Source: Candidatus Gemmiger excrementigallinarum (GTDB lineage: Bacteria > Bacillota > Clostridia > Oscillospirales > Ruminococcaceae). From it: a DNA stretch of 64,000 bases. Shown here in pieces: positions 22,828-32,266 of the stretch; the first letter of the stretch is position 1; the number at the start of each line of letters is the position of its first letter. A program made the position numbers and the translations under genes. The notes under the pieces are model-generated. The model was given only the letters and a program-made list of their open reading frames with translations, was not told the origin of the DNA and ran no database searches. The DNA lies in contig DXBP01000006.1 in assembly GCA_019116445.1 (NCBI GenBank), positions 16,059-80,058 of the forward strand. Direction: 5' to 3'.

Positions 22828-24678
22828 TCAATAAATTGAAAAATACCCTACATGTTCGGGGACGTTATCTTCCACCAAAACCGTAAAGCCACCGGGATTG
22901 ACTTCCGTAGATTTGCCGAAAGCCGTTTCCGCCAGCAGATGCGGTCCGCGGTTGAGGATAATCTCCGCCGTCTGGGTCTTGCCCACCCGGCGATAATGCA
23001 GCACATCCCCTTCGGCACGCACGATTTCCAGGCGGCCGCCGTCAAAAGCATCACAGGTCTTGCGCAGCCGGGCCAGATTCCTCATAGGCCCGCGCAGCCG
23101 TTCCTCGGTAGAGTTCCAGTCAAAGAAGGCGCGGTTGAAGGGGTCCCGATACCCCTGCATACCGATTTCGTCGCCATAATACACACAGGGCACACCGGGC
23201 AGCGTGAAAATCATTGCATAGCCCAGCAGCAGTTTACGCAGGCCTTCCTCCACCTTGTTGGGCGAAATACGGCGCCCGCTCTGCCAGAAGCGATCCCGAC
23301 CGTTGGCCGGTTCCCCGGCAATTGCCGTCAAGGCACGCTCGGTGTCATGGGTGGAGAGGAAGTTCATCAGGCAGTGCAGCGCCGGCGGCGGATAGTTTTC
23401 ACAGATGGTCAGGATCTGTTCACTGACCGCCGATACGTCAGCGCCACGGATATAATCCAGTACCGCGTTGCGGAAGGGATAGTTCATCACCGCATCCAGC
23501 CCTTTGCCCCGCAGATAGGTACGGCGCTCGCCAAAAGCCTCTTTGGTGGTCGCATCCTCCCACACTTCCCCGATCAGGAGCTTGTCCTCCCCGTGGGATT
23601 TCACGGCCTGACGAATTTTTTCGATGAAGGAATCCGGCAGTTCATCAGCCACATCCAACCGGAAGCCGGAAGCCCCCAGGTTCAGCCAGGTGTCGATGAC
23701 GCCGCCTTTGCCACAGACAAATTCCTCATAGGAGGGCGAATCCTCCTGGACTTCGGGCAATGTTTCAAAGCCCCACCAGCAGCGGTAGCCGCTGGGATAG
23801 CCGGAATCGAAATCATACCAGCTGCGGTAAGGGGAATGGCGGTCACGGTAAGCACCGCCGGGGCCGTAGCGTCCCTCCCGGTTGAAGTAGACGGAATCCG
23901 AGCCGGTATGGCTGAACACACCGTCCAGAATGATGCGGATACCTTCCTTTTTGGCAGCGGCACACAGAGCGGCAAAATCCTCGTTGGTACCCAGCAGCGG
24001 GTCGGCTTTGAGATAGTCGGCCGTGTTGTAGCGGTGGTTGGCGTGGGCTTCAAAAATCGGATTCAGATAGATGCAGGTCACACCCAGATCGCGCAGGTAC
24101 GGCAGTTTTTTCTGGATGCCTGCAAAGTCACCGCCGTAATAGTCCATGTTGAGGTAGCCGTCATCCTGATCCGTAGGCCAGAAGTAGGGTTCCCCCGTTT
24201 TATCTGCCCGGTAGATGCGATCGGCAAAGGGCATGGGCTTGTTGGGCACGCCTTCGCAGAAGCGATCCGGGAAAATCTGGTACATCGTACCGTTACGGAA
24301 CCACTCCGGCGTTTTGAAGCCTTTTTCATAAACGGTCAGCTGCCAGCTGGCGCCGCCGGTCCAGCTGAGCACCCCTTCCCCGCCGTTGCCGCGGTAGATT
24401 TTGCGGAAGTCGGTGTACAGGTCAAAATAGTAGAAGTACAGTCCCGGCGTGGTGGGCGCGATAGAAAAGGTAAAATGATTGACCTGCGGTGTCTGGCCGT
24501 CAAAGTTCATCCGGTAATGGACGGGGTCCTCCTTGTCCTTGGTCAGGACCAGGTGCGGGTCCACATACCCCAGATGTTCCGGCACGGTCAGATGAAAGGT
24601 CACTTCCTGCCCGGCTTCGATTGCACCGAACGGTGCCTTGCAGGCAGGGTCAAAACTGTTGTAGTAGGTATGCACCAT
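22828..24678 (-). CDS. GH13 alpha-glucan hydrolase (neopullulanase/maltogenic type)
   Basis: A 616-residue intracellular alpha-amylase-family enzyme without a signal peptide. An N-terminal beta domain (about 1-140) precedes the barrel. GH13 regions seen are LDGVFSHTGSDS (I), FRLDVADELPD with the nucleophile Asp (II), LIGEVWEDA with the acid/base Glu (III) and FLSTHDTERAL (IV). Such enzymes trim maltodextrins, cyclodextrins or pullulan; the exact substrate is uncertain. I chose the ATG at 24678, because the longer frame runs through the glgP terminator. It follows glgP and probably degrades glycogen limit dextrins with it. Confidence 0.87.
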   Translation of the reverse strand: MVHTYYNSFDPACKAPFGAIEAGQEVTFHLTVPEHLGYVDPHLVLTKDKEDPVHYRMNFDGQTPQVNHFTFSIAPTTPGLYFYYFDLYTDFRKIYRGNGGEGVLSWTGGASWQLTVYEKGFKTPEWFRNGTMYQIFPDRFCEGVPNKPMPFADRIYRADKTGEPYFWPTDQDDGYLNMDYYGGDFAGIQKKLPYLRDLGVTCIYLNPIFEAHANHRYNTADYLKADPLLGTNEDFAALCAAAKKEGIRIILDGVFSHTGSDSVYFNREGRYGPGGAYRDRHSPYRSWYDFDSGYPSGYRCWWGFETLPEVQEDSPSYEEFVCGKGGVIDTWLNLGASGFRLDVADELPDSFIEKIRQAVKSHGEDKLLIGEVWEDATTKEAFGERRTYLRGKGLDAVMNYPFRNAVLDYIRGADVSAVSEQILTICENYPPPALHCLMNFLSTHDTERALTAIAGEPANGRDRFWQSGRRISPNKVEEGLRKLLLGYAMIFTLPGVPCVYYGDEIGMQGYRDPFNRAFFDWNSTEERLRGPMRNLARLRKTCDAFDGGRLEIVRAEGDVLHYRRVGKTQTAEIILNRGPHLLAETAFGKSTEVNPGGFTVLVEDNVPEHVGYFSIY

Positions 24679-24707
24679 ACAAAGCCCCCAGTGTTCAGAG
24701 TAAAAAC

Positions 24708-24732
24708 TGCCGCGGTCAGACGGCCGCGGCAG
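24708..24732 (-). terminator. Terminator between glgP and the GH13 gene
   Basis: CTGCCGCGG / CCGCGGCAG form a 9-bp stem with TTTTTA after it on the minus strand. Read-through would reach the GH13 gene. Confidence 0.75.
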
Positions 24733-24750
24733 CAAAATCACACAGGGAAA

Positions 24751-27153
24751 TTATTTGACCGGCGCAGCGCCCCAGATGTCGCGCGCGTAGTCCATGATGG
24801 AACGGTCGGCGCTGAAGATGCCCGCATTGGCAATGTTCATCAGGCTCATGTGGTTCCACTTCTTCTTGTCCTTGTACAGCTGCTGGACAGTCTGCTGGGC
24901 ACGGCGGTAATCCTTGAAGTCCGCCATAACCATATACGGATCAGAGTTGCGCAGGTTGTTGGTCACTTCGCTGAAGTTCTCGCCGTTCCAGCCCTTTTCC
25001 AGCAGATCCAGCACCGCCATGGCGGTGTTATCGCCGGAGATGAAGGCGTTGGGATGGTAGCCCATACCCTTGAGGGCATTGACCTCGGGCGTGAGCATAC
25101 CGAAGATAATCTCATTGTCATGACCGGCCGCATCGGCGATCTCCACGTTAGCGCCGTCCAGCGTGCCCAGGGTGATGGCACCATTGAGCATGAACTTCAT
25201 GTTGCCGGTGCCGGAAGCCTCGGTGCCGGCCAGAGAGATCTGCTCGGACACTTCGGAGGCGGGCATCAGGCGCTCGGACAGGGTGACGCAGTAATCCTCC
25301 AGGTACACCACGCGCAGCTTCTCACGCACGGCGGGATCTTCGTCGATCATCTTGCCCAGCTTGCAGATCATGCGGATCATCTGCTTGGCCATATAGTAAC
25401 CGGGGGCCGCCTTGGCACCGAAGATATAGGTCTTGGGCGTGAATTCGGCGTTGGGGTTGTTCTTCAGGTACAGGTACTCGGCCGCGATGTTCAGCGCGTT
25501 CAGGTGCTGGCGCTTGTACTCGTGCATACGCTTGACCTGGCAGTCAAAGATGGAGTTGGGATCAATGACCTGGCCGGTGGCTTTCTGCAGATAGTTGGCA
25601 AACAGGACCTTGTTCTCGTGCTTGACCTGGGCCAGTTTTTCCAACACGGCAGCATCGTCGGCGTACTTTTCGAACTTCTTCAGTTCGGAGGCGTCGGTCT
25701 TGAAGCCGTCGCCGATGGTTTCTTCCAGCAGGTTGGTCAGGCCCGGGTTGGACGCCAGCAGCCAGCGGCGGTAAGCGATGCCGTTGGTGACGTTCTTGAA
25801 CGCCTTGGGCTTGAACAGATAGTAGTCGTGGAAGACGCTGTCCTTGATGATCTCACTGTGCAGCTTGGACACGCCGTTGATGGCATGGCAGACATAGGCA
25901 CAGATGTTGGCGGTGCGGACCTGGTTATCGCCCAGGATCGCCATATAGTTGATCTTGCCGTAATCGCCGGGGAAGGCCTTCTCCAGCTCAATGCGGCAGC
26001 GGCGGTCCAGCTCGCAGACGATCTGCCAGATACGGGGCAGCGTGCTGCGGAAGATATCGGCATTCCACTTCTCCAGCGCCTCACTCATGACGGTGTGGTT
26101 GGTGTAGGCAAAGACCTTGCGGCAGATGTCGAAGGCGGTATCCCAGTCGTAGCTGCACTCGTCCAGCAGAATACGCATCATTTCGGGGATGGCCACCGTG
26201 GGGTGGGTATCATTCAGCTGGATGGCCACCTTATCGGGCAGGTTATCCAGAGTGCCGTACTGGTTCAGATGGTTCTGCAAAATATCGGCGATGGAAGCAG
26301 CCGAGAAGAAGTACTGCTGACGCAGACGCAGGATCTTGCCCTCGGTATGGTTATCGTTGGGGTAGAGGATCTTGGAGATCAGCTCAGCAGAAGCAGACTG
26401 GCTGATGGCCGTGTTGTAGTTGCCGGCGTTGAAGCTGCTCATGTCAAAGCTGGGTGCCTTGGCCTGCCACAGACGCAGCTTGGAAACACCCTGGCTGCCA
26501 TAACCGGCCACATACATATCGTTGGGCACAGCAATGACGGAGTTGTAGTTCTCGTACTTGACGTGGTGGAAGCCGCCCTCCCAGGTTTCGATGGCCTGGC
26601 CGTCAAAGCGGATCTCCTGGGCCTGGTCGGGGTGGGACTTGATCCACACCTGACCGCCGGGCAGCCAGTTGTCAGCGGTTTCCTGCTGCCAGCCGTCCAC
26701 GATCTTCTGTTTGAAGATGCCGTACTCATACAGGATGGAGTAACCGGTGCCGGGGATGCAGTCGGTAGCCATGCCATCCAGGTAGCAGGCAGCCAGACGG
26801 CCCAGACCGCCGTTGCCCAGACCGGCATCCGGCTCACGGTCATAGATGGTGTCGATCTTGATATCGGCATCGGCCAGCACGCTCTCCGCGACTTCATTCA
26901 GGCCGAGGTTGAACAGGCTCGTGCGCAGGCTGCGGCCCATCAGGAATTCCATGCAGAGGTAGTACACCTGCTTTTTGCCCTCGCCCAGGACCTTGGACTG
27001 GAACCGCTTCTGGCGGTCGGACATGATCTGGCGGGTGATGGAAGCCAGGCAGCGGTAGATCTGATCGGCAGAGGCAGTGTCCAGAGTGACATTGCATTCG
27101 CTCATCAGAGTATCTTTGAGCATCTTCTCAAACTCACGCTTGGTGTATTTCAA
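24751..27153 (-). CDS. glgP: Glycogen/maltodextrin phosphorylase
   Basis: An 800-residue GT35 phosphorylase that releases glucose-1-phosphate from alpha-1,4-glucan ends. Family signatures seen are GNGGLGRLAACYLDGMAT near the first third and EASGTGNMKFMLNGAITLGTLDGANVE, whose Lys carries PLP. The start is judged to be TTG at 27153, 7 nt after AAGGAGAG; no ATG in a plausible place has such a site. Its promoter at 27237-27265 is close to consensus. It works with the downstream GH13 enzyme, while GlgB at 4.5 kb makes the branches. Confidence 0.94.
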   Translation of the reverse strand: MKYTKREFEKMLKDTLMSECNVTLDTASADQIYRCLASITRQIMSDRQKRFQSKVLGEGKKQVYYLCMEFLMGRSLRTSLFNLGLNEVAESVLADADIKIDTIYDREPDAGLGNGGLGRLAACYLDGMATDCIPGTGYSILYEYGIFKQKIVDGWQQETADNWLPGGQVWIKSHPDQAQEIRFDGQAIETWEGGFHHVKYENYNSVIAVPNDMYVAGYGSQGVSKLRLWQAKAPSFDMSSFNAGNYNTAISQSASAELISKILYPNDNHTEGKILRLRQQYFFSAASIADILQNHLNQYGTLDNLPDKVAIQLNDTHPTVAIPEMMRILLDECSYDWDTAFDICRKVFAYTNHTVMSEALEKWNADIFRSTLPRIWQIVCELDRRCRIELEKAFPGDYGKINYMAILGDNQVRTANICAYVCHAINGVSKLHSEIIKDSVFHDYYLFKPKAFKNVTNGIAYRRWLLASNPGLTNLLEETIGDGFKTDASELKKFEKYADDAAVLEKLAQVKHENKVLFANYLQKATGQVIDPNSIFDCQVKRMHEYKRQHLNALNIAAEYLYLKNNPNAEFTPKTYIFGAKAAPGYYMAKQMIRMICKLGKMIDEDPAVREKLRVVYLEDYCVTLSERLMPASEVSEQISLAGTEASGTGNMKFMLNGAITLGTLDGANVEIADAAGHDNEIIFGMLTPEVNALKGMGYHPNAFISGDNTAMAVLDLLEKGWNGENFSEVTNNLRNSDPYMVMADFKDYRRAQQTVQQLYKDKKKWNHMSLMNIANAGIFSADRSIMDYARDIWGAAPVK

Positions 27154-27236
27154 AATCGTTCTCTCCTTACTGTTTTGTTTTGGGATCACTGATTTTTCTG
27201 TAAAGTTTAACGGCACCTAAAATTGCCATATTATTG

Positions 27237-27265
27237 ATTATAGCCAAATTTGTACGATTGCGCAA
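27237..27265 (-). promoter_or_regulatory. Promoter of glgP
   Basis: Minus strand: TTGCGC, 17-bp spacer, perfect TATAAT. Confidence 0.75.
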
Positions 27266-27338
27266 GAGAATTTTGCCTCTTTGACAGGTTTTTTACACTT
27301 TTCCACAAAAAGGGCTTTTGCTGATTGCCGTTTTGTAT

Positions 27339-27344
27339 TATAAT
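27339..27344 (+). promoter_or_regulatory. -10 element of the zapA operon
   Basis: A perfect TATAAT lies 78 nt upstream of zapA, with only a weak -35 (TTTTGC) at 17-bp spacing. Confidence 0.45.
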
Positions 27345-27421
27345 ATTGGTAAGATTTTTCACACCTGTGCTTTGCGGCAGGGTTAAATTTTGAACATACA
27401 GCAGGAAGGAGCACAATTTTT

Positions 27422-27799
27422 ATGGGAATGGCTACCTCAAAAGTGCGGCTGAACATCTGCGGGTCCAGCTACGTGGTCAATACCAGTGAGAGCGAAGACT
27501 ATATGCAGAATCTGGCCGACCGGCTGAATCTGGATATGAACGAACTGATGGCCTCCTCCAATTCCGTTTCCATCACCACCGCCGCCGTCATGACGGCCCT
27601 GAACTATCGCGATGAACTGGAAAAGGCCAGCGGCAGCGCCGACAATATGCGCCGCCAGATCAAGGACTACCTCGAAGACGCCGCCAGCGCCAAGATGGCT
27701 GCCGAGGAAGTACGCCGGGAAAACGCCGCGCTGAAGCGCCGCATTGATGAGCTGGAGCGCCGTCTGCGCCGCTCCCAGAGCAGTCAGGAGTCCCTGTGA
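27422..27799 (+). CDS. zapA: Cell division protein ZapA
   Basis: The 125-residue protein has the ZapA start VRLNICGSSYVVNTSESEDYMQNLADRLN, followed by a long coiled coil (about 65-120) used for dimerisation. ZapA bundles FtsZ filaments at mid-cell. AAGGAG precedes the ATG by about 10 nt. Its last four bases overlap the GTG of the U32 gene, so the two are translationally coupled. Confidence 0.88.
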   Translation: MGMATSKVRLNICGSSYVVNTSESEDYMQNLADRLNLDMNELMASSNSVSITTAAVMTALNYRDELEKASGSADNMRRQIKDYLEDAASAKMAAEEVRRENAALKRRIDELERRLRRSQSSQESL

Positions 27800-29874
27800 G
27801 CCGCCCGCTGGAGATTCTGGCCCCCGCGGGCAACCGTGAAATGCTTGGCGCCGCTGTGTTCAGCGGCGCTGATGCTGTTTATCTGGGGCTTACCGGCTTC
27901 AACGCCCGCCGCACGGCGGGCAACTTTACGCCCGATGAGCTGCGGGAGGCGGTTTCTTTCTGCCACGCCCGGGGCGTGCGGGTACACGTCACGCTGAACA
28001 CCCTGGTGTATGCCCGGGAACTGGACGGTCTGGCTGACGCCGTGCGCGCCGTAGCCGAGGCCGGTGCCGATGCCGTCATCGCCGACGATCTGGCGACAGC
28101 GCAGCTGGTCAAGCAGATCGCACCCACACTACATCTGCACGGTTCCACCCAGATGAGCGTGCACACTGCCGCCGGTGCCAAAGAGCTGGCGGCCCTGGGG
28201 TACGACCGGGTCATTCTGGCGCGGGAGCTCTCGCTGGAAGAGATCCGGGCCATCTGCGCCGCCAGTCCCATCGAGTGCGAGGTATTCATCCACGGTGCCC
28301 TCTGCATGAGTGTCAGCGGTCAGTGCATGATGAGCGCTTTCCTGGGCGGACGCAGCGGCAACCGCGGCGCCTGTGCCGGTCCCTGCCGTCTGCCCTTTGA
28401 CGCCTCTGCCGGCCTGGCCCCGGGTAAACCGGGCAAGGCCTGCCACCTGAGCCTGAAAGACATGGACCATATTCCCCACCTGCGGGAACTGATGGACGCC
28501 GGCGTGGCCAGCGTCAAGATCGAAGGCCGCCTTCGTACGCCGGAGTATGCCGCCGCCAGTGTGGCTGCCTGCCGCGCTGTGCGGGAGGGGCAACCCTATG
28601 ACGAAGGGCTGGTGCGGGATATTTTCTCCCGTTCCGGTTTTACGGATGGCTACCTGACCGGGCGCAACGACGGCACCATGTTCGGCGTGCGCACCGAGGC
28701 TGATGCTGCCGCCACCCGGGCCGCCACCCCCAAAGCCCGGGAACTGTTCCGCCGGGAACTGCAGCGTATTCCGGTACATTTTGCCGTGGACTTTGACCCC
28801 GAGGGCATCAAGCTGACCGTGACCGACGAGGACGGCCACAAAGCCATCGTCTACAGCGAGGAAGCGCCGCAGCCCGCCCAGAAGGACCAGACCCCTGCTA
28901 TTGAACGGGCACTGGGCAAAACCGGCGGCACACCGTTTTTCTGTGCCGGTGTTGCGATCACCGGCGTACCGGGCTTTCTGCCCGGCAGTGTCTGGAATGA
29001 ACTGCGCCGGGAAGCACTGGAAACGCTGCTGGAAAAGCGTTCCATTGTAACGTCCCACACCGTGCAGCCCTATCTGCCGCCCCGTTTTGCTGTCCACACG
29101 GTGGGCAGCGTGCCCGCACTGGCCGCCCGGTTTTCTTCCGTGGAGCAGTGCCCTGCCGAATTTGTAGAAAAGCTGCAATGGCTGGTTTTCCCCATCGCCG
29201 AAGCCGATAAGGTTCCCGCCAACTGGCGCGGCAAGACCCTGCTGGAACTGCCCCGGGTCACGTTCGGCAAGCTGGAAGCCCACACTGCCGAGCGCCTGCA
29301 CGCTTTGCAGGGTAGCGGTTTTGCCGGGGCGGTGGCAAACAACGCCGCCCATCTGCTGCTGGCCAAAGACTGGCCCCTGTACGGCGGGCTGGGATTGAAC
29401 ATCACCAACCCCATGTCCGCCGCCCGCTATGCGGAACTGGGATTGCAGGGTATGCTGATTCATCCCGAAACCGCCGTGAATGCCATGCAGGCCATTGCTC
29501 CCCTGCGGGACGGCAAGGCGCTGCCTACCGCGGCCCTGTGCTACGGGCACATTCCGCTGATGCTGACCCGTGCCTGTCCGCTGCGCAACGTGCACAGCTG
29601 TGCCCAGTGCAACGGCGACGGCACACTGCGGGACCGCAAGGGCCGGGATTTTACCGTGACCTGCTCTGCCCCCGGCGGAGCGGGCATCCGCACGGTGTTC
29701 AACCCCGTGCCGCTGTATATGGGTGACCGGATGACCGAGCTGCCGGTGGATGTGGCGGTGGCCGCCTTCACTACCGAATCCCCTGCCCGTGTTGCCCAGA
29801 TTTTGGATGGGCTGGTGGCTGGCAAGCCGTTTGACAGCGAGTTCACCCGTGGGCTATACTATACCAACAACTGA
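27796..29874 (+). CDS. Peptidase U32 family protein, RlhA-like
   Basis: A 692-residue U32 protein. The N-terminal U32 domain (LEILAPAGNREMLGAAVFSGADAVYLGL) contains the Cys cluster in ALCMSVSGQCMMSAFLGGRSGNRGACAGPCR. A long C-terminal part resembles the DUF3656 region of E. coli RlhA (YdcP). RlhA and TrhP members hydroxylate rRNA or tRNA using prephenate-derived chemistry, so an RNA-hydroxylation role is more likely than proteolysis; this is inference from domain order. The start is GTG at 27796 with AGGAG 5 nt upstream, overlapping the zapA stop. Confidence 0.82.
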   Translation: MSRPLEILAPAGNREMLGAAVFSGADAVYLGLTGFNARRTAGNFTPDELREAVSFCHARGVRVHVTLNTLVYARELDGLADAVRAVAEAGADAVIADDLATAQLVKQIAPTLHLHGSTQMSVHTAAGAKELAALGYDRVILARELSLEEIRAICAASPIECEVFIHGALCMSVSGQCMMSAFLGGRSGNRGACAGPCRLPFDASAGLAPGKPGKACHLSLKDMDHIPHLRELMDAGVASVKIEGRLRTPEYAAASVAACRAVREGQPYDEGLVRDIFSRSGFTDGYLTGRNDGTMFGVRTEADAAATRAATPKARELFRRELQRIPVHFAVDFDPEGIKLTVTDEDGHKAIVYSEEAPQPAQKDQTPAIERALGKTGGTPFFCAGVAITGVPGFLPGSVWNELRREALETLLEKRSIVTSHTVQPYLPPRFAVHTVGSVPALAARFSSVEQCPAEFVEKLQWLVFPIAEADKVPANWRGKTLLELPRVTFGKLEAHTAERLHALQGSGFAGAVANNAAHLLLAKDWPLYGGLGLNITNPMSAARYAELGLQGMLIHPETAVNAMQAIAPLRDGKALPTAALCYGHIPLMLTRACPLRNVHSCAQCNGDGTLRDRKGRDFTVTCSAPGGAGIRTVFNPVPLYMGDRMTELPVDVAVAAFTTESPARVAQILDGLVAGKPFDSEFTRGLYYTNN

Positions 29875-29889
29875 GAGGTTTTTACTTTT

Positions 29890-30336
29890 ATGCAAATGAC
29901 CGTTTCCTGCAAAAAGCTGGACCCCCGGGCCAAGCTGCCCGCTTACGCCACCCCCGGCGCTGCCGCTGCCGATCTGTGCGCGCTGCTGGACGAGCCGATG
30001 ACCGTTGCCCCCATGCAGCGGGTGCTGGTGCCTACCGGGCTGGCGATCGAACTGCCCAACGCCGAATGTGTGGCGCTGGTCTATGCCCGCAGCGGGCTTT
30101 CCATCAAACATGGCCTGTGCATGGCCAACGGCGTGGGCGTCATCGACAGCGACTACCGCGGCGAACTGCGGGCGCCCATGATCAACCTGGGCACCGAAGC
30201 CTACACCATTCAACCCGGGGAGCGGGTGGCTCAGCTGTGCATTGCCCCGGTGTGGCAGGCCGCCTTTGTGCAGGCGGAAGCCCTGAGCGATACCGACCGC
30301 GGCACGGGCGGCTTTGGTTCCACGGGAACGGTGTGA
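29890..30336 (+). CDS. dut: dUTP diphosphatase
   Basis: This 148-residue trimeric dUTPase hydrolyses dUTP to dUMP and pyrophosphate and keeps uracil out of DNA. The five motifs are visible: GAAAADLCA (1), ARSGLSIKHG (2), GVGVIDSDYRGEL (3), PGERVAQL (4) and GTGGFGSTG (5). It follows the U32 gene by 15 bp, with GAGAGG about 10 nt before the ATG. Confidence 0.95.
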   Translation: MQMTVSCKKLDPRAKLPAYATPGAAAADLCALLDEPMTVAPMQRVLVPTGLAIELPNAECVALVYARSGLSIKHGLCMANGVGVIDSDYRGELRAPMINLGTEAYTIQPGERVAQLCIAPVWQAAFVQAEALSDTDRGTGGFGSTGTV

Positions 30337-30430
30337 GGACAAGCATTTTCCAAAATTTTCCAGGCTCGTGCCGGTGCGGCAGATTTCGACGCCGGTACCC
30401 CACTATAATCGAACACGAAAGGACTTCGCT

Positions 30431-30985
30431 ATGGCTTTGATCCTGGCCTCCGGCAGCCCGCGGCGCCGCGAGCTGATGGCACTCATCACCCCGGACTACA
30501 CCGTTATCACCAGCGATGTGGACGAAAGCAAAATCGCAGCCGACACCCCTGCCCACCTGGCAAAGGCTCTGGCCACGGCCAAAGCCCGTGCCGTCGCAGC
30601 CTCTCACCCGGAGGACATCGTCTGCGGGTTTGACACGGTGGTGGACTGTGGCGGTGAGGTATTCGGCAAACCCCGGGACGAAGCCGATGCCTTGCGGATG
30701 CTGCGCGCGCTTTCCGGCTGCAGCCACAAGGTACATACCGGCGTGTGCATCTGCCGGGGAGCCCGGGCCGCTGCGACGGTGGAAACCACGCTGGTCACCT
30801 TTTCCCCCATTGAGGAGGAAGACCTGCTGGCCTACGTGCGCACGCCGGAACCCTACGACAAAGCCGGAGCCTACGCCATCCAGGGCCATGCGGCGCTGTG
30901 GTGCGCGGGCATTGCGGGGTGCTACTACAATATCATGGGGCTGCCGGTACACCGGGCGGCGCAGCTGCTGCGCCAGTTCCGGTAA
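30431..30985 (+). CDS. maf: Maf family nucleotide pyrophosphatase
   Basis: A 184-residue Maf protein that hydrolyses non-canonical or pyrimidine nucleoside triphosphates. The start ALILASGSPRRRELM holds the SxSPRR phosphate loop. The catalytic Asp lies in CGFDTVVDCGGEVFGKP, and YAIQGHAAL is also conserved. The ATG at 30431 has AAAGGA upstream and a TATAAT at 30404-30409. In Bacillus, maf also sits next to mreB, as here. Confidence 0.92.
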   Translation: MALILASGSPRRRELMALITPDYTVITSDVDESKIAADTPAHLAKALATAKARAVAASHPEDIVCGFDTVVDCGGEVFGKPRDEADALRMLRALSGCSHKVHTGVCICRGARAAATVETTLVTFSPIEEEDLLAYVRTPEPYDKAGAYAIQGHAALWCAGIAGCYYNIMGLPVHRAAQLLRQFR

Positions 30986-31024
30986 AATATTGCTGTGCGC
31001 AGCCCCCAAGTGAGGGAGCTGTGC

Positions 31025-32095
31025 ATGAGCTGGATCGGTAATTTTTTCAAAGGTTTTTTCGGGAGAATACGCGCTATGTTTACCAAGGACATTGGCATTG
31101 ATTTGGGCACCGCGAACACGCTGGTGTATATGAAAGGCCGCGGCATCATCATGCGGGAACCCAGCGTGGTAGCTGTGGACCCGCGCAGCGATGAGCTGCG
31201 GGTGCGCAGCGTAGGGCACGAGGCCAAGGCCGTCATCGGCCGTGCACCGGGGTCCATCGTGGCGGTGCGGCCGCTGAAAGACGGTGTCATTGCCGATTTT
31301 GACATCACCGCCGCCATGCTGCAGAGTTTCATCCGCCAGGCGTGCGGCAACAGCCTTTTTGCCCGGCCGCGGGTGGTCATCTGTGTGCCTTCCGGTGTGA
31401 CCGAGGTGGAACGCCGCGCCGTGCGGCAGGCCGCCGCCAAGGCGGGAGCCCGCCAGGTCACCGTCATTGAGGAACCCATGGCCGCCGCCATCGGCGCCGG
31501 GCTGCCCACCACCGATGCTGTGGGCAGCATGATCGTGGACATCGGCGGCGGTACGGCGGAAGTGGCGGTCATCAGCCTGTCGGGCATCGTGGCCAGCCAC
31601 AGCGTCCGCTGCGCCGGGGATACCCTGGACCAGAGCATCATCGCGTTCATCAAGCGCAAATACAATCTGCTGGTGGGCGAGCGGACCGCCGAGCAGATCA
31701 AGATTGAAATCGGTTCCGCCTGCCCCCAGGACCCTGAAACCAGCATGGAGATCAAGGGCCGCAACCTGGTGGATGGTCTGCCCAAGGATATCCTGATCCG
31801 TTCCGAGGAAGTGCGGGAGGCCATGAGCGAGAGCCTGCTGCGCATCGTGGATGCCATCAAGGATACCCTGGAGCGCACCCCGCCGGAGCTTTCCAGCGAC
31901 ATTATCGACCGCGGCATCATGCTGTCGGGCGGCGGTGCGCTGCTGCGGGGACTGGACACCCTGATCCAGAACGAAACCGGCATCACCGTGCATGTAGCAG
32001 AAAGTCCGCTGGACTGCGTGGCCCTGGGCGCGGGCGCCGTGCTGGATAACCCCGAGCTGGTGGGCAAACGCAAGGAAGAACTCAGTTACCTGTAA
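31025..32095 (+). CDS. mreB: Rod-shape protein MreB
   Basis: A 356-residue actin homologue that forms membrane-associated filaments and guides lateral wall synthesis. Signatures are DIGIDLGTANTLVYMKGRGI (phosphate 1), MIVDIGGGTAEVAVISLSG (phosphate 2) and GIMLSGGGALLRGLD (adenosine). The start at 31025 gives an amphipathic leader MSWIGNFFKGFFGRIRA like the membrane-binding helix of Gram-negative MreB; an alternative ATG at 31076 gives the shorter Bacillus-type start. Both have purine-rich sites. mreC and mreD do not follow; a terminator does. Confidence 0.93.
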   Translation: MSWIGNFFKGFFGRIRAMFTKDIGIDLGTANTLVYMKGRGIIMREPSVVAVDPRSDELRVRSVGHEAKAVIGRAPGSIVAVRPLKDGVIADFDITAAMLQSFIRQACGNSLFARPRVVICVPSGVTEVERRAVRQAAAKAGARQVTVIEEPMAAAIGAGLPTTDAVGSMIVDIGGGTAEVAVISLSGIVASHSVRCAGDTLDQSIIAFIKRKYNLLVGERTAEQIKIEIGSACPQDPETSMEIKGRNLVDGLPKDILIRSEEVREAMSESLLRIVDAIKDTLERTPPELSSDIIDRGIMLSGGGALLRGLDTLIQNETGITVHVAESPLDCVALGAGAVLDNPELVGKRKEELSYL

Positions 32096-32108
32096 TGTAT
32101 AGCAAAGC

Positions 32109-32137
32109 AAGGACGCAGCCTGCACGGCTGCGTCCTT
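32109..32137 (+). terminator. Terminator of mreB
   Basis: AAGGACGCAGCC / GGCTGCGTCCTT form a perfect 12-bp stem with a 5-nt loop, followed by TTTT. Confidence 0.92.
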
Positions 32138-32171
32138 TTTTGGCTTTCCGGACGAAAAATCGGCTTTTCTC

Positions 32172-32200
32172 TTGCCGTTAGGGGGCAAACGCAGTATAAT
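32172..32200 (+). promoter_or_regulatory. Promoter of the nonulosonate operon
   Basis: TTGCCG, 17-bp spacer, perfect TATAAT. Confidence 0.75.
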
Positions 32201-32266
32201 AACAATGTATATTTGTAAGTATAGGCCGTTTTAAGGCGGTAACTATATAAAATGGAGGCAGTCTGT

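Noticed and set aside
22852..27192. A 1446-codon open frame on the plus strand
   Set aside because: It lies antisense to glgP and the GH13 gene, both with clear family motifs, and is a typical high-GC mirror frame with no domain of its own.
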